Origin: Hemibagrus wyckioides
Taxonomy: Eukaryota; Chordata; Actinopteri; Siluriformes; Bagridae
Assembly: GCF_019097595.1 (NCBI RefSeq)
Contig: NC_080720.1
Location: 33,568,352 to 33,632,351 of the forward strand
Direction of reading: 5' to 3'
Length of the DNA: 64,000 nucleotides
A program made the position numbers and the translations under genes. The first letter of the stretch is position 1, and each line of letters begins with the position of its first letter. Shown here one piece after another: positions 22,347 to 33,420 of the stretch. The notes under the pieces were generated by a model. The model was not told the DNA's origin. It saw nothing but the letters and a program-made list of their open reading frames with translations, and made no database searches.

Positions 22347-23140
22347 ATGCCCCATGCCTTGTCCAAGTGTCGGCGTCCTTCAAGTATGTTCAGCTGGACG
22401 CCAACGGCAGGAGACGGACTTCAGGACAAAGCGAGGACATGGTGCAGAAGGAAGCGGTTTAAGTGGCAAAGGAAGACGAATACGCCGAATTTTGTTCCGG
22501 TTCAGACAGAAACGGCTTGTGTTCCTCAAGAAGAGGACTGGGAGCAAGAGATCGAAGAGTTCTCGCACAAGATGGAGGAGGAGAAGGAGGACAAGTTGAG
22601 CAGTAACACACCTTACGGTAATCTGATGCACAGAATATGTGACTTGTGTACATTATTGTCTTTTAAACCTAGGATCTGGATAAAGGTCCCAGAGGTGTCC
22701 AGGTTGCTAAGAAGAAACTTCTAGCAAATGTAGTGAGTCGGGTGTCTGATGTTTACTTCTCTAGTTTAGCACTGAAGGTACAAGGCTAATGCAGCACTTA
22801 AGAGAGGATGATAGACACCAGTTTATGAAATTCCTGCCTGAATATCAAGCTCCTCCACGGTGTGTGCTCCTGATGAAATTTGAAGGAGCATCATCTTCTG
22901 TGTGCTGATGTTTGGTGTTTTACAGGCATACAATCCCCATGACCCTTGTTACTATTCCGTGTAGACGCTGAGGAAGAGCTGAAGGTGGCGCTGTGCGAGA
23001 TGAGCCTGTACTCCGTTCCCCATGCTCAAAGACCTCACCAGCATCACTACGACCCCTCCACACATCACACCCCTCCTGTCCCGTGGATCCGTCGCAGTGC
23101 CCACGTCGTGAAGGACCAGTTCGCCGCCGCGGAGGAGTAA
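22347..23140 (+). CDS. coprs: COPRS-like protein (cooperator of PRMT5), two coding exons
   Basis: COPRS is a small acidic nuclear protein that binds PRMT5 and directs its methylation towards histone H4R3. Exons are 22347-22617 and 22965-23140 (GT-AG, phase 1), giving 148 aa; human COPRS is about 184 aa. The start is the first ATG after an in-frame TGA at 22335. Matches to the human C-terminal half: EEDWEQEI (human EDWDSEL); the exon junction rebuilds TPYDAEEELK (human NPYDADDI); YDPSTHHTPP (human YDPSWHHPPP); and an acidic end DQFAAAEE (human GQFDDAED). The N-terminal half is basic (RRKRFKWQRK) and unlike human. Synteny supports the call because human COPRS neighbours RAB11FIP4. The earlier acceptor at 22925 would give an immediate stop, so 22964 is preferred. 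Identity is likely but rests on short motifs. Confidence 0.65.
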
Positions 23141-23374
23141 ACATGGAACACCTTCCCATGATTCCAGTGGTAAAAGAGATCAGAGGGGAGGGGGTTGTTC
23201 TTATTAGTTCTAACTATTTTAGAGATGTTTCCTTTATTTATTTTAGGTTGTTTTATGGATGTTAGTTTTGAATTTAGTGATTTAGAAAAATGTAAAAAAT
23301 GAAAAATGTAGTAGGATGTGAAATATTTAAGTTCAAGCCGTTTGATTTTAGGTAGAAGTGCTTAATGCACAGGA

Positions 23375-23380
23375 AATAAA
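23375..23380 (+). promoter_or_regulatory. coprs: coprs polyadenylation signal
   Basis: AATAAA lies 235 bp after the coprs stop codon and is followed within 30 bp by a TGAGTTTTGTCTCT-type GT/T-rich stretch, giving a compact 3' UTR (about 23141-23405). Confidence 0.6.
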
Positions 23381-23668
23381 TGAGTTTTGTCTCTGAAGGA
23401 AAGTTTTTTCTCTCACTTTGTCACAACAGGTACGTTTTTCAGTGTATCCACACACACACACACACTGTTTACAGTAATAACTAGTGTATTGCTATCCATA
23501 ACTTAACCATTTAACTAGACTAGTCTAATTGGTTATACACTGGCTCCTGATGTTAAGCTTTTTCTTCGGAATCTCATCTCACACTCTGAGCTGTATCACA
23601 CTGGAGAACATCCAGTCCAACCAACTGGTGAAGTTTTGCATCAGGGAGAAAAACAGTTTTTGCCGTGA

Positions 23669-23683
23669 CCACCAGGTGTCGCT
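23669..23683 (+). promoter_or_regulatory. CTCF-like motif, forward orientation
   Basis: CCACCAGGTGTCGCT matches CCASYAGRKGGCRSY at 14 of 15 positions. It lies about 0.5 kb past the coprs stop. Occupancy is unknown. Confidence 0.5.
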
Positions 23684-24080
23684 AGATCATAAAGTAATGA
23701 GGCTTATGAAGTTTGTTCTTTAGACTTCGAGAAACAAAGCAACTAAAAGATTTTAGGAGATAAAGAATTGTTTGTTATTGTCATTGCTGCGGCTTAATAG
23801 CTTTTCTTTCACATTTTTCTGAATACAAAACATCCAGAACAAAAATTCTGAAGACTAAAGATTTCATAAGTAGAAGTAAAAAGTGAAATCCCTAGCCTGT
23901 GCCACTGCAGCTATCCGTGGATAGCTTTTAATAATCGATTAGATTAGTTACTGATTTTATTTTATTTACTGAGTAATTTTATTTTATTACTATTTATTAA
24001 AAATCTGAATTTATTCTCAGAAGAGATTTAAATGGTTTGATTTTGCCCAGTGATTGTGTTAGTGTACTGACCACATGTAG

Positions 24081-24095
24081 CCTGTAGATGGCAGC
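24081..24095 (+). promoter_or_regulatory. Second forward CTCF-like motif
   Basis: CCTGTAGATGGCAGC matches CCASYAGRKGGCRSY at 14 of 15 positions, 412 bp from the previous motif and in the same orientation. Confidence 0.5.
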
Positions 24096-24489
24096 ACTAG
24101 CTTTAATAAGCTTTCATCTGCTCTAAACCCTGGTGGAAAAAAAAGCTGGTGGTTCAATATTTTCATTGCTTTTTTTATTTTTATTTTCCAAGTTGCAGAA
24201 TCTAATCTAAGATCAGTTCCTGTAGACTCCACTTCCAAGATGTCTTCTATTAGTATTATTTATTTTTTTGAAAAGTTATAAATTTAATGAGAAATGATTA
24301 AATGCGAGTCGAAAGATATTTATTGAGAAAGCAGAGAGACTATTTAATACAGATTCTTGTAATAAATATAGAGAATGTTCCTGCCAAAAGCCAAAAATAT
24401 TTTAAACCTTCCCTTTTTCCATCTAGAACCACATGGCCCTTTGTGATATATTTTCATTTTATATATTTATCTTAAAGCTTAGCCTCTTG

Positions 24490-24925
24490 TCTTGTTCCTT
24501 TTAAGACTTTATGATTAAGAGGCCAAAGAGATATTAATGATCTCAGGAGACCTTCTGCTTAAATAAATGTTAAAAAAAATAACTTCATAACTTTGGAGCT
24601 GGTTGTGAGCTTCTGCTCGGTCCTGAGTCAGTCCTGAGTCACACGGCTTGGTGTCATAATTAAATTTCACCCCTTGCTCTGTTTCCTGGGTTTCCAAAGA
24701 CAAAGAGCGACTCTATTTAAAAAGAATTAGTGTGTCACAAGATGCGGGAGGGTGAGATAAATCCGTGGATGATGGCTAAAGGGAACTGGAGGATGGCACA
24801 ACATTTTTAAAAGCAGATTTAGAAATATCTGGCCGGGGCAGTAACACGTCTGATGTTGCCTCATTCCTGTAAAGAACGGGTAACACACTCGGCACCGTCT
24901 GTATCTAATCAAAGGACATCCAACT
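24490..24925. other. Low-repeat island with AP-1 and homeodomain-type motifs (possible conserved enhancer)
   Basis: Free of microsatellites, unlike its surroundings. It contains two perfect AP-1 sites TGAGTCA (24624-24630 and 24635-24641) spaced 11 bp, about one helical turn. TATTAATGAT, CATAATTAAA and CTCTATTTAAA strings are also present. No ORF is credible. Regulatory function is inferred from motif clustering only. Confidence 0.3.
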
Positions 24926-25125
24926 AGGCCACTGTGTGTGTGTGTGTGTGTGTGTCAGCATGACTTGGACTTTGTTCTGGGTTTCAGATTTGAAGTCACA
25001 TCCTTATTACAGCTCTTTTTTTCTGTATTTTTATATCTATTGGATGAAGTTGGAATCTTATAGTATGTTAACGTACATGCATAAGTATTATTGTCCTGAT
25101 CCTGACTTTACCGCAATGAAGCACT

Positions 25126-25425
25126 TACACGATGTTGCCAAAGGTTTTGGGACGTCTGCCTTTACCTGCACATGAATGTAATATGGAGTTGTCCTGTCTT
25201 TTACAGCTATAACAGCTTCAGCTCTTCTGGGGAGGCTTTCCACAAGGTTTAGGAGTGTGTTTATGGGAATTTTTGACCGTTCCTCTAGAAGCACATTTGT
25301 GAGGTCAGGCACTGATGTTGGACGAGAAGGTCTGGCTCACAGTCTCCACTCTGTCTTGTTATGAACCTGAAGCATTAAGAGTTGCACCAAAACTGTGTCC
25401 CAAAAATTTTGGCAACAACATAGTA
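25126..25425. mobile_element. Tc1 deletion derivative, about 300 bp (family B, short form)
   Basis: Ends are TACACGATGTTGCCAAAGGT and GTCCCAAAAATTTTGGCAAC, imperfect inverted repeats. The interior matches 27360-27515 almost base for base (GGGGAGGCTTTCCACAAGGT, GTTGGACGAGAAGGTCTG). It lacks the roughly 200-bp segment of the longer copy that encodes the transposase C-terminal region. The minus strand still reads MPDLTNVLLEERSKIPINTL. Confidence 0.8.
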
Positions 25426-26129
25426 TATGTATTGACGCTTGGCAAACATTCTCGCTCAGTTTCATGTCATACCCAATAAAATCTGAAAAAATACATGACG
25501 TATTCCGAGGTGTCTCTATGACTGACAGGGGAGAGACAGCATGCTCCTCCCACCAGGCAGCATGGTCAGGTCTGCTCTCTTGGACTCTCCTAGCCTGATC
25601 TTCTGATCTCAGCATGATATTGTGGTGCTGCTTAAATAAACAGCCGTTCTTCTTCCACTCAGAGCAGGAACATCACTACATCTTGCAGGACAGATGGTTC
25701 TCCAGGACCAGCGTTTGAGAACCTGTGCAGTTATTCTGCACAAACTTCTGCATTGAACCTTTATTACTTCCCTCAGGACAAAGGAGCCATTCACACAAAA
25801 TGGGAAGATGAAGCCTTTATTGCTTACTCAGAAATGCACAGTGCTGCTTTTCTTCTGAAGTACAGTATAAATGTCTCGTTATGAATATGTAATTATGAGA
25901 GATTATTTAAATGTCATTATTTTAGGTTAAGCTCTGTACTGTGAGGATATTCTGCATGTCATTGTGTGCTAGTCTTCTGTCTGTATTGTTCTGTTGTGTC
26001 GGCGGGGTTCTCTGTCAGACTGCACTTCCTCTGCAGACTCACTAGGGGGCGTTCTGTCTCTGTGTCTCATCCTCTCCGGGGCTCGGCTGTTGAGATTCAG
26101 AGCTTGTCTGTGTGCAGTTGGTCATGATG

Positions 26130-26161
<32 letters not shown>

Positions 26162-26219
26162 ACCTACACCTCCCTGTCTGGGTCAAGGTGCTGAATAATG
26201 AAACCTCTTCTGACTGGGC

Positions 26220-26253
<34 letters not shown>

Positions 26254-26503
26254 GGATGGTTTGATGGTAATTAAGGTGATAACAGTAATATGGAGCTGTA
26301 TGTCTGCATGCATCCATGTCAGTGTATCTGCAGTGCTGGTTAATGCATAGAGGAGTGTGTGTGTGTGTGTGTGTGCACGCGTGTCTCAGATCTGGTTTTG
26401 ATCGCTAGGCCCAACGCCACATCCTCATTCTTAGCATTACTAAGAGCTCTGATAAAGACGTTCCCTCCTACACACACATACACACACAGCCTGCATTTCA
26501 GAG

Positions 26504-26537
<34 letters not shown>

Positions 26538-27305
26538 TGGATGTATTAGAATAGTTCCTGTATTCGATTTAGCTTCCCTTTCTAGACAACTTTTAGAGGT
26601 TTCATTGGAAGTCTTTTTGAAATAGACCTGATTTGTGTGTGTGTGTTTGTGTGTGAGTTGACACACTTTCTCTGCCAGCGTAGCATCCTCCCAAAATCCA
26701 GGCCAAGCACGAGAGAGCAAGGTCACCTCTTTGTAACGCTGCGCTCAGAGGAGTGGGTGACCTCCTTCACTCCCAGCAAAATTAATCTGACACACACACA
26801 CACACACACAGAGGGGACTGGAACATCGTTTCACACTTTTCACTTGATACAAATTGGAGTGCATCAGAATCAGCAATGTCAGATTGTTGTGTTTGTGTAC
26901 ATAATCATGTAAACAGATTATGTACAGGTCCAGATCTCACCCTTGCACTCGTCACTACTCGTCTTTTATTCCTTCGCTCTATTCACTGAGTGTGATCGAT
27001 GAGCCGAGCTTCAAGGGTTAACCGAGTTTTTTCATGTTTCTTTATATGGATGATCTAGCACACATCTTCATTTACTTACTTGTCTTTTTTTTCTCTGATG
27101 TCTGATCCATCACGTCTCCATGGGGTCACTGTGCTCAAATTAGGGCTGAATGATACAATCACAACATATAGGTTTGCTACATTTCCCCCAGTGCAGTAGT
27201 TCTATGATGGCATGTGACACGCTGATCAGATTTTCATTGGCTGTCTGTTGCTAAGCAACTAAACGTAACATTCTAATACAGCAAAAGAAGTTTTTTTGCT
27301 CCAGT
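25426..27305. other. Gene-free stretch with microsatellites
   Basis: No exon recognised. (CA)n lies near 26139-26163, (GA)n at 26220-26254, (GT)n at 26356-26374, GA/GT at 26503-26537 and (CA)n at 26791-26811. Sequence at 26930-27250 is unique and nondescript. Confidence 0.5.
26039..26053 (+). promoter_or_regulatory. CTCF-like motif, forward orientation (weaker)
   Basis: TCACTAGGGGGCGTT matches CCASYAGRKGGCRSY at 13 of 15 positions, including an intact AGGGGGC core. Confidence 0.35.
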
Positions 27306-27832
27306 TACACGATATTGCCAAAAGTTTTGGGACATCTGCCTTTCCATGCACATGAATGTCCTTTACAGCTATAACAGCTTCAACTCTTCTGGGGAGGCTT
27401 TCCACAAGGTTTAGGAGTGTGTTTATGGGAATTTTTGACCGTTCCTCTAGAAGCACATTTGTGAGGTCAGGCACTGATGTTGGACGAGAAGGTCTGTCTC
27501 ACAGTCTCCACTCTAATTCATCACAAAGGTGTTCTATGGGGTTGAGATCAGGACTCTGTGCAGGCCAGTCAAGTTCCTCCACACCAAACTCACTCATCCA
27601 TGTCTTTATGGACCTTGCTTTGGTCACTGGTGTGCAGTCATGTTGGAACAGGAAGGGGTCATCCCCAAACTGTTCCCACAAAGAGCATGAAATTGTCCAA
27701 AATGTCTTGGTATGAAGCTGAAGCATTAAGAGTTCCTTTCACTGGAACTAAGAGGCCGAGTCCAACCCCTGAAAAACAACACCTGAACTCAATGATTTGG
27801 AGGGGTGTCCCAAAACTTTTGGCAATATCGTG
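27306..27832 (-). mobile_element. Tc1 deletion derivative, about 525 bp (family B, long form)
   Basis: TACACGATATTGCCAAAAGT at the left and ACTTTTGGCAATATCGTGT at the right are perfect inverted repeats over the outer 18 bp. The minus strand carries a transposase fragment, FQHDCTPVTKARSIKTWMSE then LDWPAQSPDLNPIEHLCDEL. The SPDLNPIEHL motif bears the third catalytic acidic residue of DD34E transposases, followed by the ERSKIPINTLLNLVESLPRR C-terminus. The first two-thirds of the transposase is deleted, so it is non-autonomous. Target-site TA is kept at the left only. Confidence 0.85.
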
Positions 27833-29230
27833 TGTTTTCCGACTTACACCTGAACGTGTGTCACAATACACAACCCATACCCAAGTCTCCATGTCGATCT
27901 ACCTTTGTTACCATGACAACCAACACATCTGATTACAGTCTGAACAAAATCTCAGAAATCAGATCAGTTTTATGAATTATTTTATTTTATTTTTTCCTGT
28001 TGTCATGTGAACACTTTGGCGTCTGGACCGATTTCAGCTCCTGATCTGCGAATAACGGTGAAAAACATGTTTTTTTGTCGAGGCTGAGCACTGAAGTCTT
28101 CGTCCCTCACTGACTCAGTGAACAAATGGAATGAACTCTGCATTAACACACGGGCCTGGAATTCCAGCCCTGCTACCTCATCGCCTTCAAAATCCCCCAC
28201 ATTCTCCATCACATGCCAACACACCCGGCAGCTGGGAACCTTCTAGAACCCGTCAGCTTCTGAACCTCGATCGGACCCTCAGAACTTCGCGGCATTGCTT
28301 ACATGCCACTCATATTTCATCACGGTTCAGGAAGGTCGACATGTCACTCAGAACGCAACGTCTCCTGATCGCTAACTTTCCCCTGAAGCCTCCTAGGTCT
28401 GTTTCACAAGCCACGCTTTCAGAATGGCCAGACATCCGTGTGGAAAAACAGCAACACACTTCGTCTGTCACCCTTCACCTTTCTGCCCCGTCTGACTCTG
28501 TGTTTCAGTCTGGGGTAGGGTGATATCTGCCCCAGTCCCCAGTGAACTTTCACTGCAGTGTTTGCGCAAAGAGCAAGCTTTCTCTGAGGAGGAACAGTAC
28601 TATATTTGCTGTGGAGAGAACTTCTAAGGCTATGAAGTTAAGCACACTAATCATGTGTTACTCGCTCAGCTTTATACTAGCTTTGTTAGCAGCTAGCAAG
28701 CTAAATGCTATAGCTATGTGCATTCACTACATGCACTAGCAATTCCTGCTACTTAGCTGTGGGTTATACCATGTTTTGCTAGCGTGTTTTTGTGGAAACC
28801 ACATTGATCAAAATTATAGCGCAGTAACCAGTTTAGCAAAAAGATTACAACTCAAATTTTTTAAAGGTTTCAGCTGTCAGGAAGTGTAGTGGACTATACT
28901 TTGAGTGACCTCAGCTCGTCTGTGGCAGCAGGACGTCGCTAGTTCCTCACACTGCTCTAGTGTGATCTTGGTTCACTCTTCCTCCAGGCTCAGACTCTCC
29001 TTGCTAAGGATTTTCCTGAGGTTTTCAGTCAGAACCCTGTGCTGGCCATGTCATTATTTCGATCTTCTTAGCCTCGAGGAACTCTTGTTGCAGTGTGACG
29101 GGGGGATCGCGGGCCGATCGGCAGATGCTCGCAGGGAAGGAAGTGCATGTTGCTGCATGTTGCATTCACACTGCAGTGTCTCTGTATAAGAAGATCAACT
29201 CCTGCTGAAGACAACGTCCACAAACCAGGA
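27833..29230. other. Gene-free stretch with an unassigned open frame
   Basis: A 130-codon + frame at 28131-28523 has no recognised motif and no splice context. Its region (28130-28520) is low in repeats and could be a conserved noncoding element. 28900-29170 looks like decayed transposon sequence but cannot be assigned. Confidence 0.35.
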
Positions 29231-29234
29231 GACG

Positions 29235-29420
29235 GTCAGCACGACGTGTGGACGGAGGAGAACTGGGCCGAAGTTCACTTCAGTGATGAGAGCAGGTTTC
29301 ATTTATGTTCTGAGTTAAACTCGGGGGTGAAGACTGAATCTGAATCAGTGTGAGGTGGAGGAGGACGTGTCGTGGTTTCGGATGTTTTCTGCAGCAGGAG
29401 CTGGACCTCTGGCAGGTGGT
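29235..29420 (+). pseudogene. Tc1-like transposase fragment
   Basis: The + strand reads NWAEVHFSDESRFHLCSEL, matching the first catalytic aspartate block (W..V.FSDESRF.L) of Tc1 transposases. In another frame there are remnants of the GGGGRVV-type glycine motif. Stops and frame changes make it dead, and no ITRs were found. Confidence 0.6.
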
Positions 29421-29669
29421 GTAGTTACTGCTCACACAACACACAGTGTGTGAGAGAAAAACACACCTAACAACGGAAACCTTGAAGACATGACCTGTGT
29501 GTGTGTGTGTGTGTGAGAGCTGCAGTGTGAGGCTGTATGTAAATCTGTGAGGTGTTTGCCCAGGTGGAGTTTGTTTGAGGTTGAGTTCTTGCTGTCAGAG
29601 TGACGGAGCTGTTCATCCACTCAGGTATGTTTATTGTGGGAGTGATGAGTCACCATCTCCTCATGTCTT

Positions 29670-29684
29670 CTCTCTCTCTCTCTG

Positions 29685-29745
<61 letters not shown>

Positions 29746-29760
29746 CTCTCTCTCTCTCTG

Positions 29761-29803
<43 letters not shown>

Positions 29804-29840
29804 CTGTCTCTCTCTCTCTGTGTGTGTCTCTCTCTCTCTG

Positions 29841-29873
<33 letters not shown>

Positions 29874-29905
29874 TTGTTTGTCTGTCTCTCTCGCTCTGTG
29901 TCTCT
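29670..29905. repeat. (TC)n/(TCTG)n pyrimidine tract, about 235 bp
   Basis: Almost pure C+T with periodic TCTGTGTGTG and TCTGTCTG interruptions. Mirror-repeat polypyrimidine tracts of this length can form H-DNA. Frames of 88-175 codons here are composition artefacts. Confidence 0.9.
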
Positions 29906-30599
29906 CTCCCCGGCGCTCTGCACAGACGTGTCCTATAAAGCAGGCTACTTTAGAGGTTACGACCCTTTTTCCAGCACTGACTCCTCCAGACTGTACTGCT
30001 GACCAGACGCTGACCCACTTTCTACATTTACACACAAAGAGCTTTTGTTTGGCTCGGCTCATAAACCACTGCTTTGAAAAAATATATAAATTTATTAATT
30101 AATTTGTTTTTACTCTGCAGCATTTTGCAAACCTGGCAGCGAGGATATGACAGAAATGTCATGCTGTCCAAATTCTTTTAATATGATCATGATACTTTTT
30201 TAAGATTTAAGAGTTTTTTTTCTCTCTCAATTTTTTCAGGTCGTTATCAACTGCTTTTAATTAGTTTAATTAGTAAATAATTAATTAATTTATTAATAAA
30301 TGTGTGTGTATATATATTTATTTAACTACTTGCACCTATATTTTTATATTCTTATATTTATTTTTTATTTATATTTTTATTTACACCTATATTTTCATAT
30401 TTTAATTTATTTTTGCTTATCTATATCTTATTTTACTTTATTTTCTATTTTCTATTTTTATACTTTTAAGATACTCTGGTTTTATTTTTATCTTTATTTT
30501 TTATGGATCTCTTTCTAACATACTTTTTATAAATGTTTACATGCCGGACAGTCGTGAAAAAAAAACATTTCACTGCATGTCGTACTGTGTATGTAAATA

Positions 30600-31869
30600 T
30601 ACAGGGGTTGGACAATGAAACTGAAACACTGGCCAATTTAGTGTTGGAGGTTTCATGGCTAAATTTGACCAGCCTGGTGGCCAATCTTCATTGATTGCAC
30701 ATTCCACCAGTAAGAGCAGAGTGTGAAGGTTTAATTAGCAGAGTAATAGCACAGTTTTGCTTAAAATATTGCAATGCACACAACATTATGGGAGACATAT
30801 CAGAGTTCAAAAGAGGACAAATTGTTGGTGCACGTCTCGCTGGCGCATCTGTGACTAAGACAGCAAGACTTTGTGATGTATCAAGAGCCACGGTATCCAG
30901 GGTAATGTCAGCATACCACCAAGAAGGACGGACCACATCCAACAGGAGTAACTGTGGACGCAAGAGGAAGCTGTCTGAAAGGGATGTCCGGGTGCTAACC
31001 CGGATTGTATCCAAAAAACATAAAACCACAGCTGCCCAACTCACTGCAGAATTAAATGTGCACCTCAACTCTCCTGTTTCCACCAAAACTGTCCGTTGGG
31101 AGCTCCACAGGGTCAATGTACATGGCCGGGCTGCTATAGCCAAACCTTTGGTCACTTGTGCCAATGCCAAACGTTGGTTTCAATGGTGCCAGCAGCGAAA
31201 ATCTTGGGCTGTGGACAATGTGAAACATGTATTATTCTCTGATGAGTCCACCTTCACTGTCTTTCCCACATCCAGGAGAGTTACGGTGTGGAGAAGCCCC
31301 AAAGAAGCGTACCACCCAGACTGTTACATGCCCAGAGTGAAGCATGGGGGTGGATCAGTGATGGTTTGGGCTGCAATATCATGGTATTCCCTAGGCCCAA
31401 TACTTGTGCTAGATGGGCGTGTCACTGCCAAGGACTACCGAACCATTCTAGAGGACCATGTGCACCCAGTGGTTCAAACATTGTATCCTGAAGGCGGTGC
31501 CGTGTATCAGGATGATAATGCACCAATACACACAGCAAGACTGGTGACAGAGTGGTTTGATGAAGATGAAGTGAAGTTGAACATCTCCCATGGCCTGCAC
31601 AGTCACCAGATCTAAATATTATTGAACTTTGGGGTGTTTTGGAGGAGCAAGTCAGGAAACGTTTTCCTCCACCAGCATCACGTAGTGACCTGGCCACTAT
31701 TCTGCAAGAAGAATGGCTCAAAATCCCTCTGGCCACTGTGCAGGACTTGTATCTGTCATTCCCAAGACGAATTGATTCTGTATTGGCCGCAAAAGGAGGC
31801 CCTACACCATACTAATGAATTATTGTGGTCTAAAACCAGGCGTTTCAGTTTCATTGTCCAACCCCTGTA
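30600..31869 (+). mobile_element. Nearly full-length Tc1-like DNA transposon with TA target duplication
   Basis: CAGGGGTTGGACAATGAAAC at 30602 and its reverse complement ending CCAACCCCTG at 31867 bound a 1,266-bp element flanked by TA on both sides (30600-30601, 31868-31869). It carries a transposase reading frame with one visible lesion. Length, TA duplication and protein all fit the Tc1 branch of Tc1/mariner. It is the youngest-looking transposon in the window and sits in a LINE tail. Confidence 0.92.
30788..31815 (+). pseudogene. Tc1 transposase, broken by a single frameshift
   Basis: DNA cut-and-paste transposase. The start is taken as ATG at 30788 (MGDISEFKRGQIVGARLAG), although the frame is open back to 30695. 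Two helix-turn-helix regions are separated by a GRKRK linker (about residues 10-110). The first catalytic aspartate is in LFSDESTF, the second in VYQDDNAPIHTA, and the glycine motif is KHGGGSVMVWAAISW. Near 31590 the frame shifts: the expected WPAQSPDLNIIE block, holding the third acidic residue, is in the +1-related frame and runs to TAA at 31813-31815. The span of 1,028 nt is one short of a multiple of three, consistent with a single-base loss. As it stands the product ends after NISHGLHSHQI and lacks the third catalytic residue. Confidence 0.85.
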
Positions 31870-32029
31870 TGTGACAAATAAAATTTGAATTTGAATATAA
31901 TCCGTAATTAATGATTTTATACCTGAGCCGAGTCCCACGTCAGCCGAGATGCTCACCTTACTGTTTTATTTCATTCATTCTGTATTTGTGTGTGTGTGTG
32001 TGTGTGTGTGTGACAGGAGCATTTTCACT

Positions 32030-32290
32030 GCTGCACCATATTAAAACTAGTATTAAAGGCCCTGAGTGTAGATTTGTGTATCTCGTGCATCTGCCTCAGT
32101 GTTTTGGTCTGATCTGCAGCGGCATGTCACTTTCCCGCCAAACGTCGTCCAATCTCATCTCTGACCCCAGCGTCAGATTAAAGCAGCAGCTCCAGCGGTA
32201 CACGTAGCCCAGCCGTCAAGACGGAGAAATGAAGCGCAGATCTGTCGCTTCTGCAGTGGATTAATTGGGACTTGTGAGTCTGTAAATACG
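32030..32290. other. Low-repeat island, possible conserved noncoding element
   Basis: About 260 bp between microsatellites, with balanced composition, no ORF and motif-like strings (GATTAATTGGGA at about 32259, AATCTCATCTCTGACC, TTTCCCGCC). It resembles neighbouring islands at 24490 and 35235. Function is inferred only weakly. Confidence 0.25.
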
Positions 32291-32329
32291 CCCGGAGGTC
32301 TGATGAGTCACGCTCAATCCACTGGTCAC

Positions 32330-32333
32330 ACAC

Positions 32334-32369
<36 letters not shown>

Positions 32370-33420
32370 AGAGAACAGGTAAGTGTGTGTGTGTGTGTGT
32401 GTGTTTGTGTGTGAGAGAGAGAGAGTATTGTAGATGGTTGTATTCACCTTTTGTAGAAAAAGAGGCCTCTTTTATGGAGCCTTTTATGCTTTTCTTTCTT
32501 TTTTTTCCCTTGTTTAACACCCATGATGCCCCGGGGCAGGCGTCACTCTTCAGCCAGCACTTGCCTGTTGGCAGGTATCAGATATCTCCCACCCCTCAGG
32601 GGTTTGTACACCATCACTCTGACTCATGCAAACACTTTAATACAGATAATGAATCATTGAATATCGAACTTCTTTCTAACAAAGCTCCGTGTCGCCTTTA
32701 ACCAGATATTACATTCTCGCTTCATCTGAATTTATTTATTTTCTATTAAAAAAGCTCTGGACTAAGTGACAAGCTGGATGATGGATATCCAGGATAACGT
32801 TTCTCACGACAGGAGTGCTTGGAGCGTCTCCAGAACATTTACACGGGAGAAGCGAGCTGGAACCTGCCGAGTGTCTCTCTCTCTCTCTCTCTCTCTCTCT
32901 TGCGCAGGAAAGCGGACGCTTGGCTTCACCGACACTTGTGGTGATTTGCATATCATCTTGTTTTAGCACGTCTGTCACGTATCACGTGTCACATATCACA
33001 TCTGTCACACATCACGTCTGTCATCATCTTGTCTGGGTGTGTGTGTAATTTGACTTTATTCTCATCTTCATTAAGAGCTCAGTTTTATCATTTATAAACA
33101 TTCCACACCTTCCACATTCCCTGAAACCTTCTCAGGATATGAGCAGCACTTCACAGGGATACCACCTCCTGCGGGAATCTCCGGCGTTCCCAGCCGCTCG
33201 GGATGAGTCGCTCCTCGGCCCGCTTTCTCCTGATTCCGTAGGAAATCAGCTGGAAAACATTAAAGCATTAAATCTTTCACGTGCAGTGTTCACTGTAAGC
33301 TTTAAAAATATAAACTATATTCCAGACGCAGTGTTCGCTGTAACCACTGTAGAAAAAATATATTTAAAATATAAACTCGCTTCTAAATACTGAAATAAAC
33401 ATAATGAATTATCCTGTCCA
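32330..33420. other. Gene-free stretch with CA/GT/TC microsatellites
   Basis: (CA)n at 32335-32365, (GT)n at 32382-32410 and (TC)n at 32875-32900. A short CACGTATCACGTGTCACATATCACATC array lies at 32975-33025 (period about 9-17 bp). 33125-33260 is GC-richer with a short open frame but no recognisable product. Confidence 0.4.

Larger units (their letters stand above)
30300..31895 (+). mobile_element. LINE 3' UTR and tail interrupted by a Tc1 insertion
   Basis: The AT-rich 30300-30530 block, GGACAGTCGTGAAAAAAAAA and CACTGCATGTCGTACTGTGT (to about 30595) match the end of the LINE at 20998-22164. The final TGTGACAAATAAAATTTGAA resumes at 31870, directly after the Tc1 element. The tail was therefore split by the insertion. 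Confidence 0.75.

Noticed and set aside
22926..22965. Alternative coprs exon 2 acceptor at TTTTACAG (22925)
   Set aside because: Use of this acceptor brings an in-frame TGA within six codons; the acceptor at 22964 restores the PYDAEEEL match.
28131..28523. 130-codon + strand frame
   Set aside because: No recognised domain, no splice sites or promoter in consistent places, and no codon pattern I can defend; left as unassigned sequence.
29575..30102. Leu/Ser and Arg/Glu-rich frames of 100-175 codons
   Set aside because: Generated by the (TC)n/(GA)n tract; no real protein signature.
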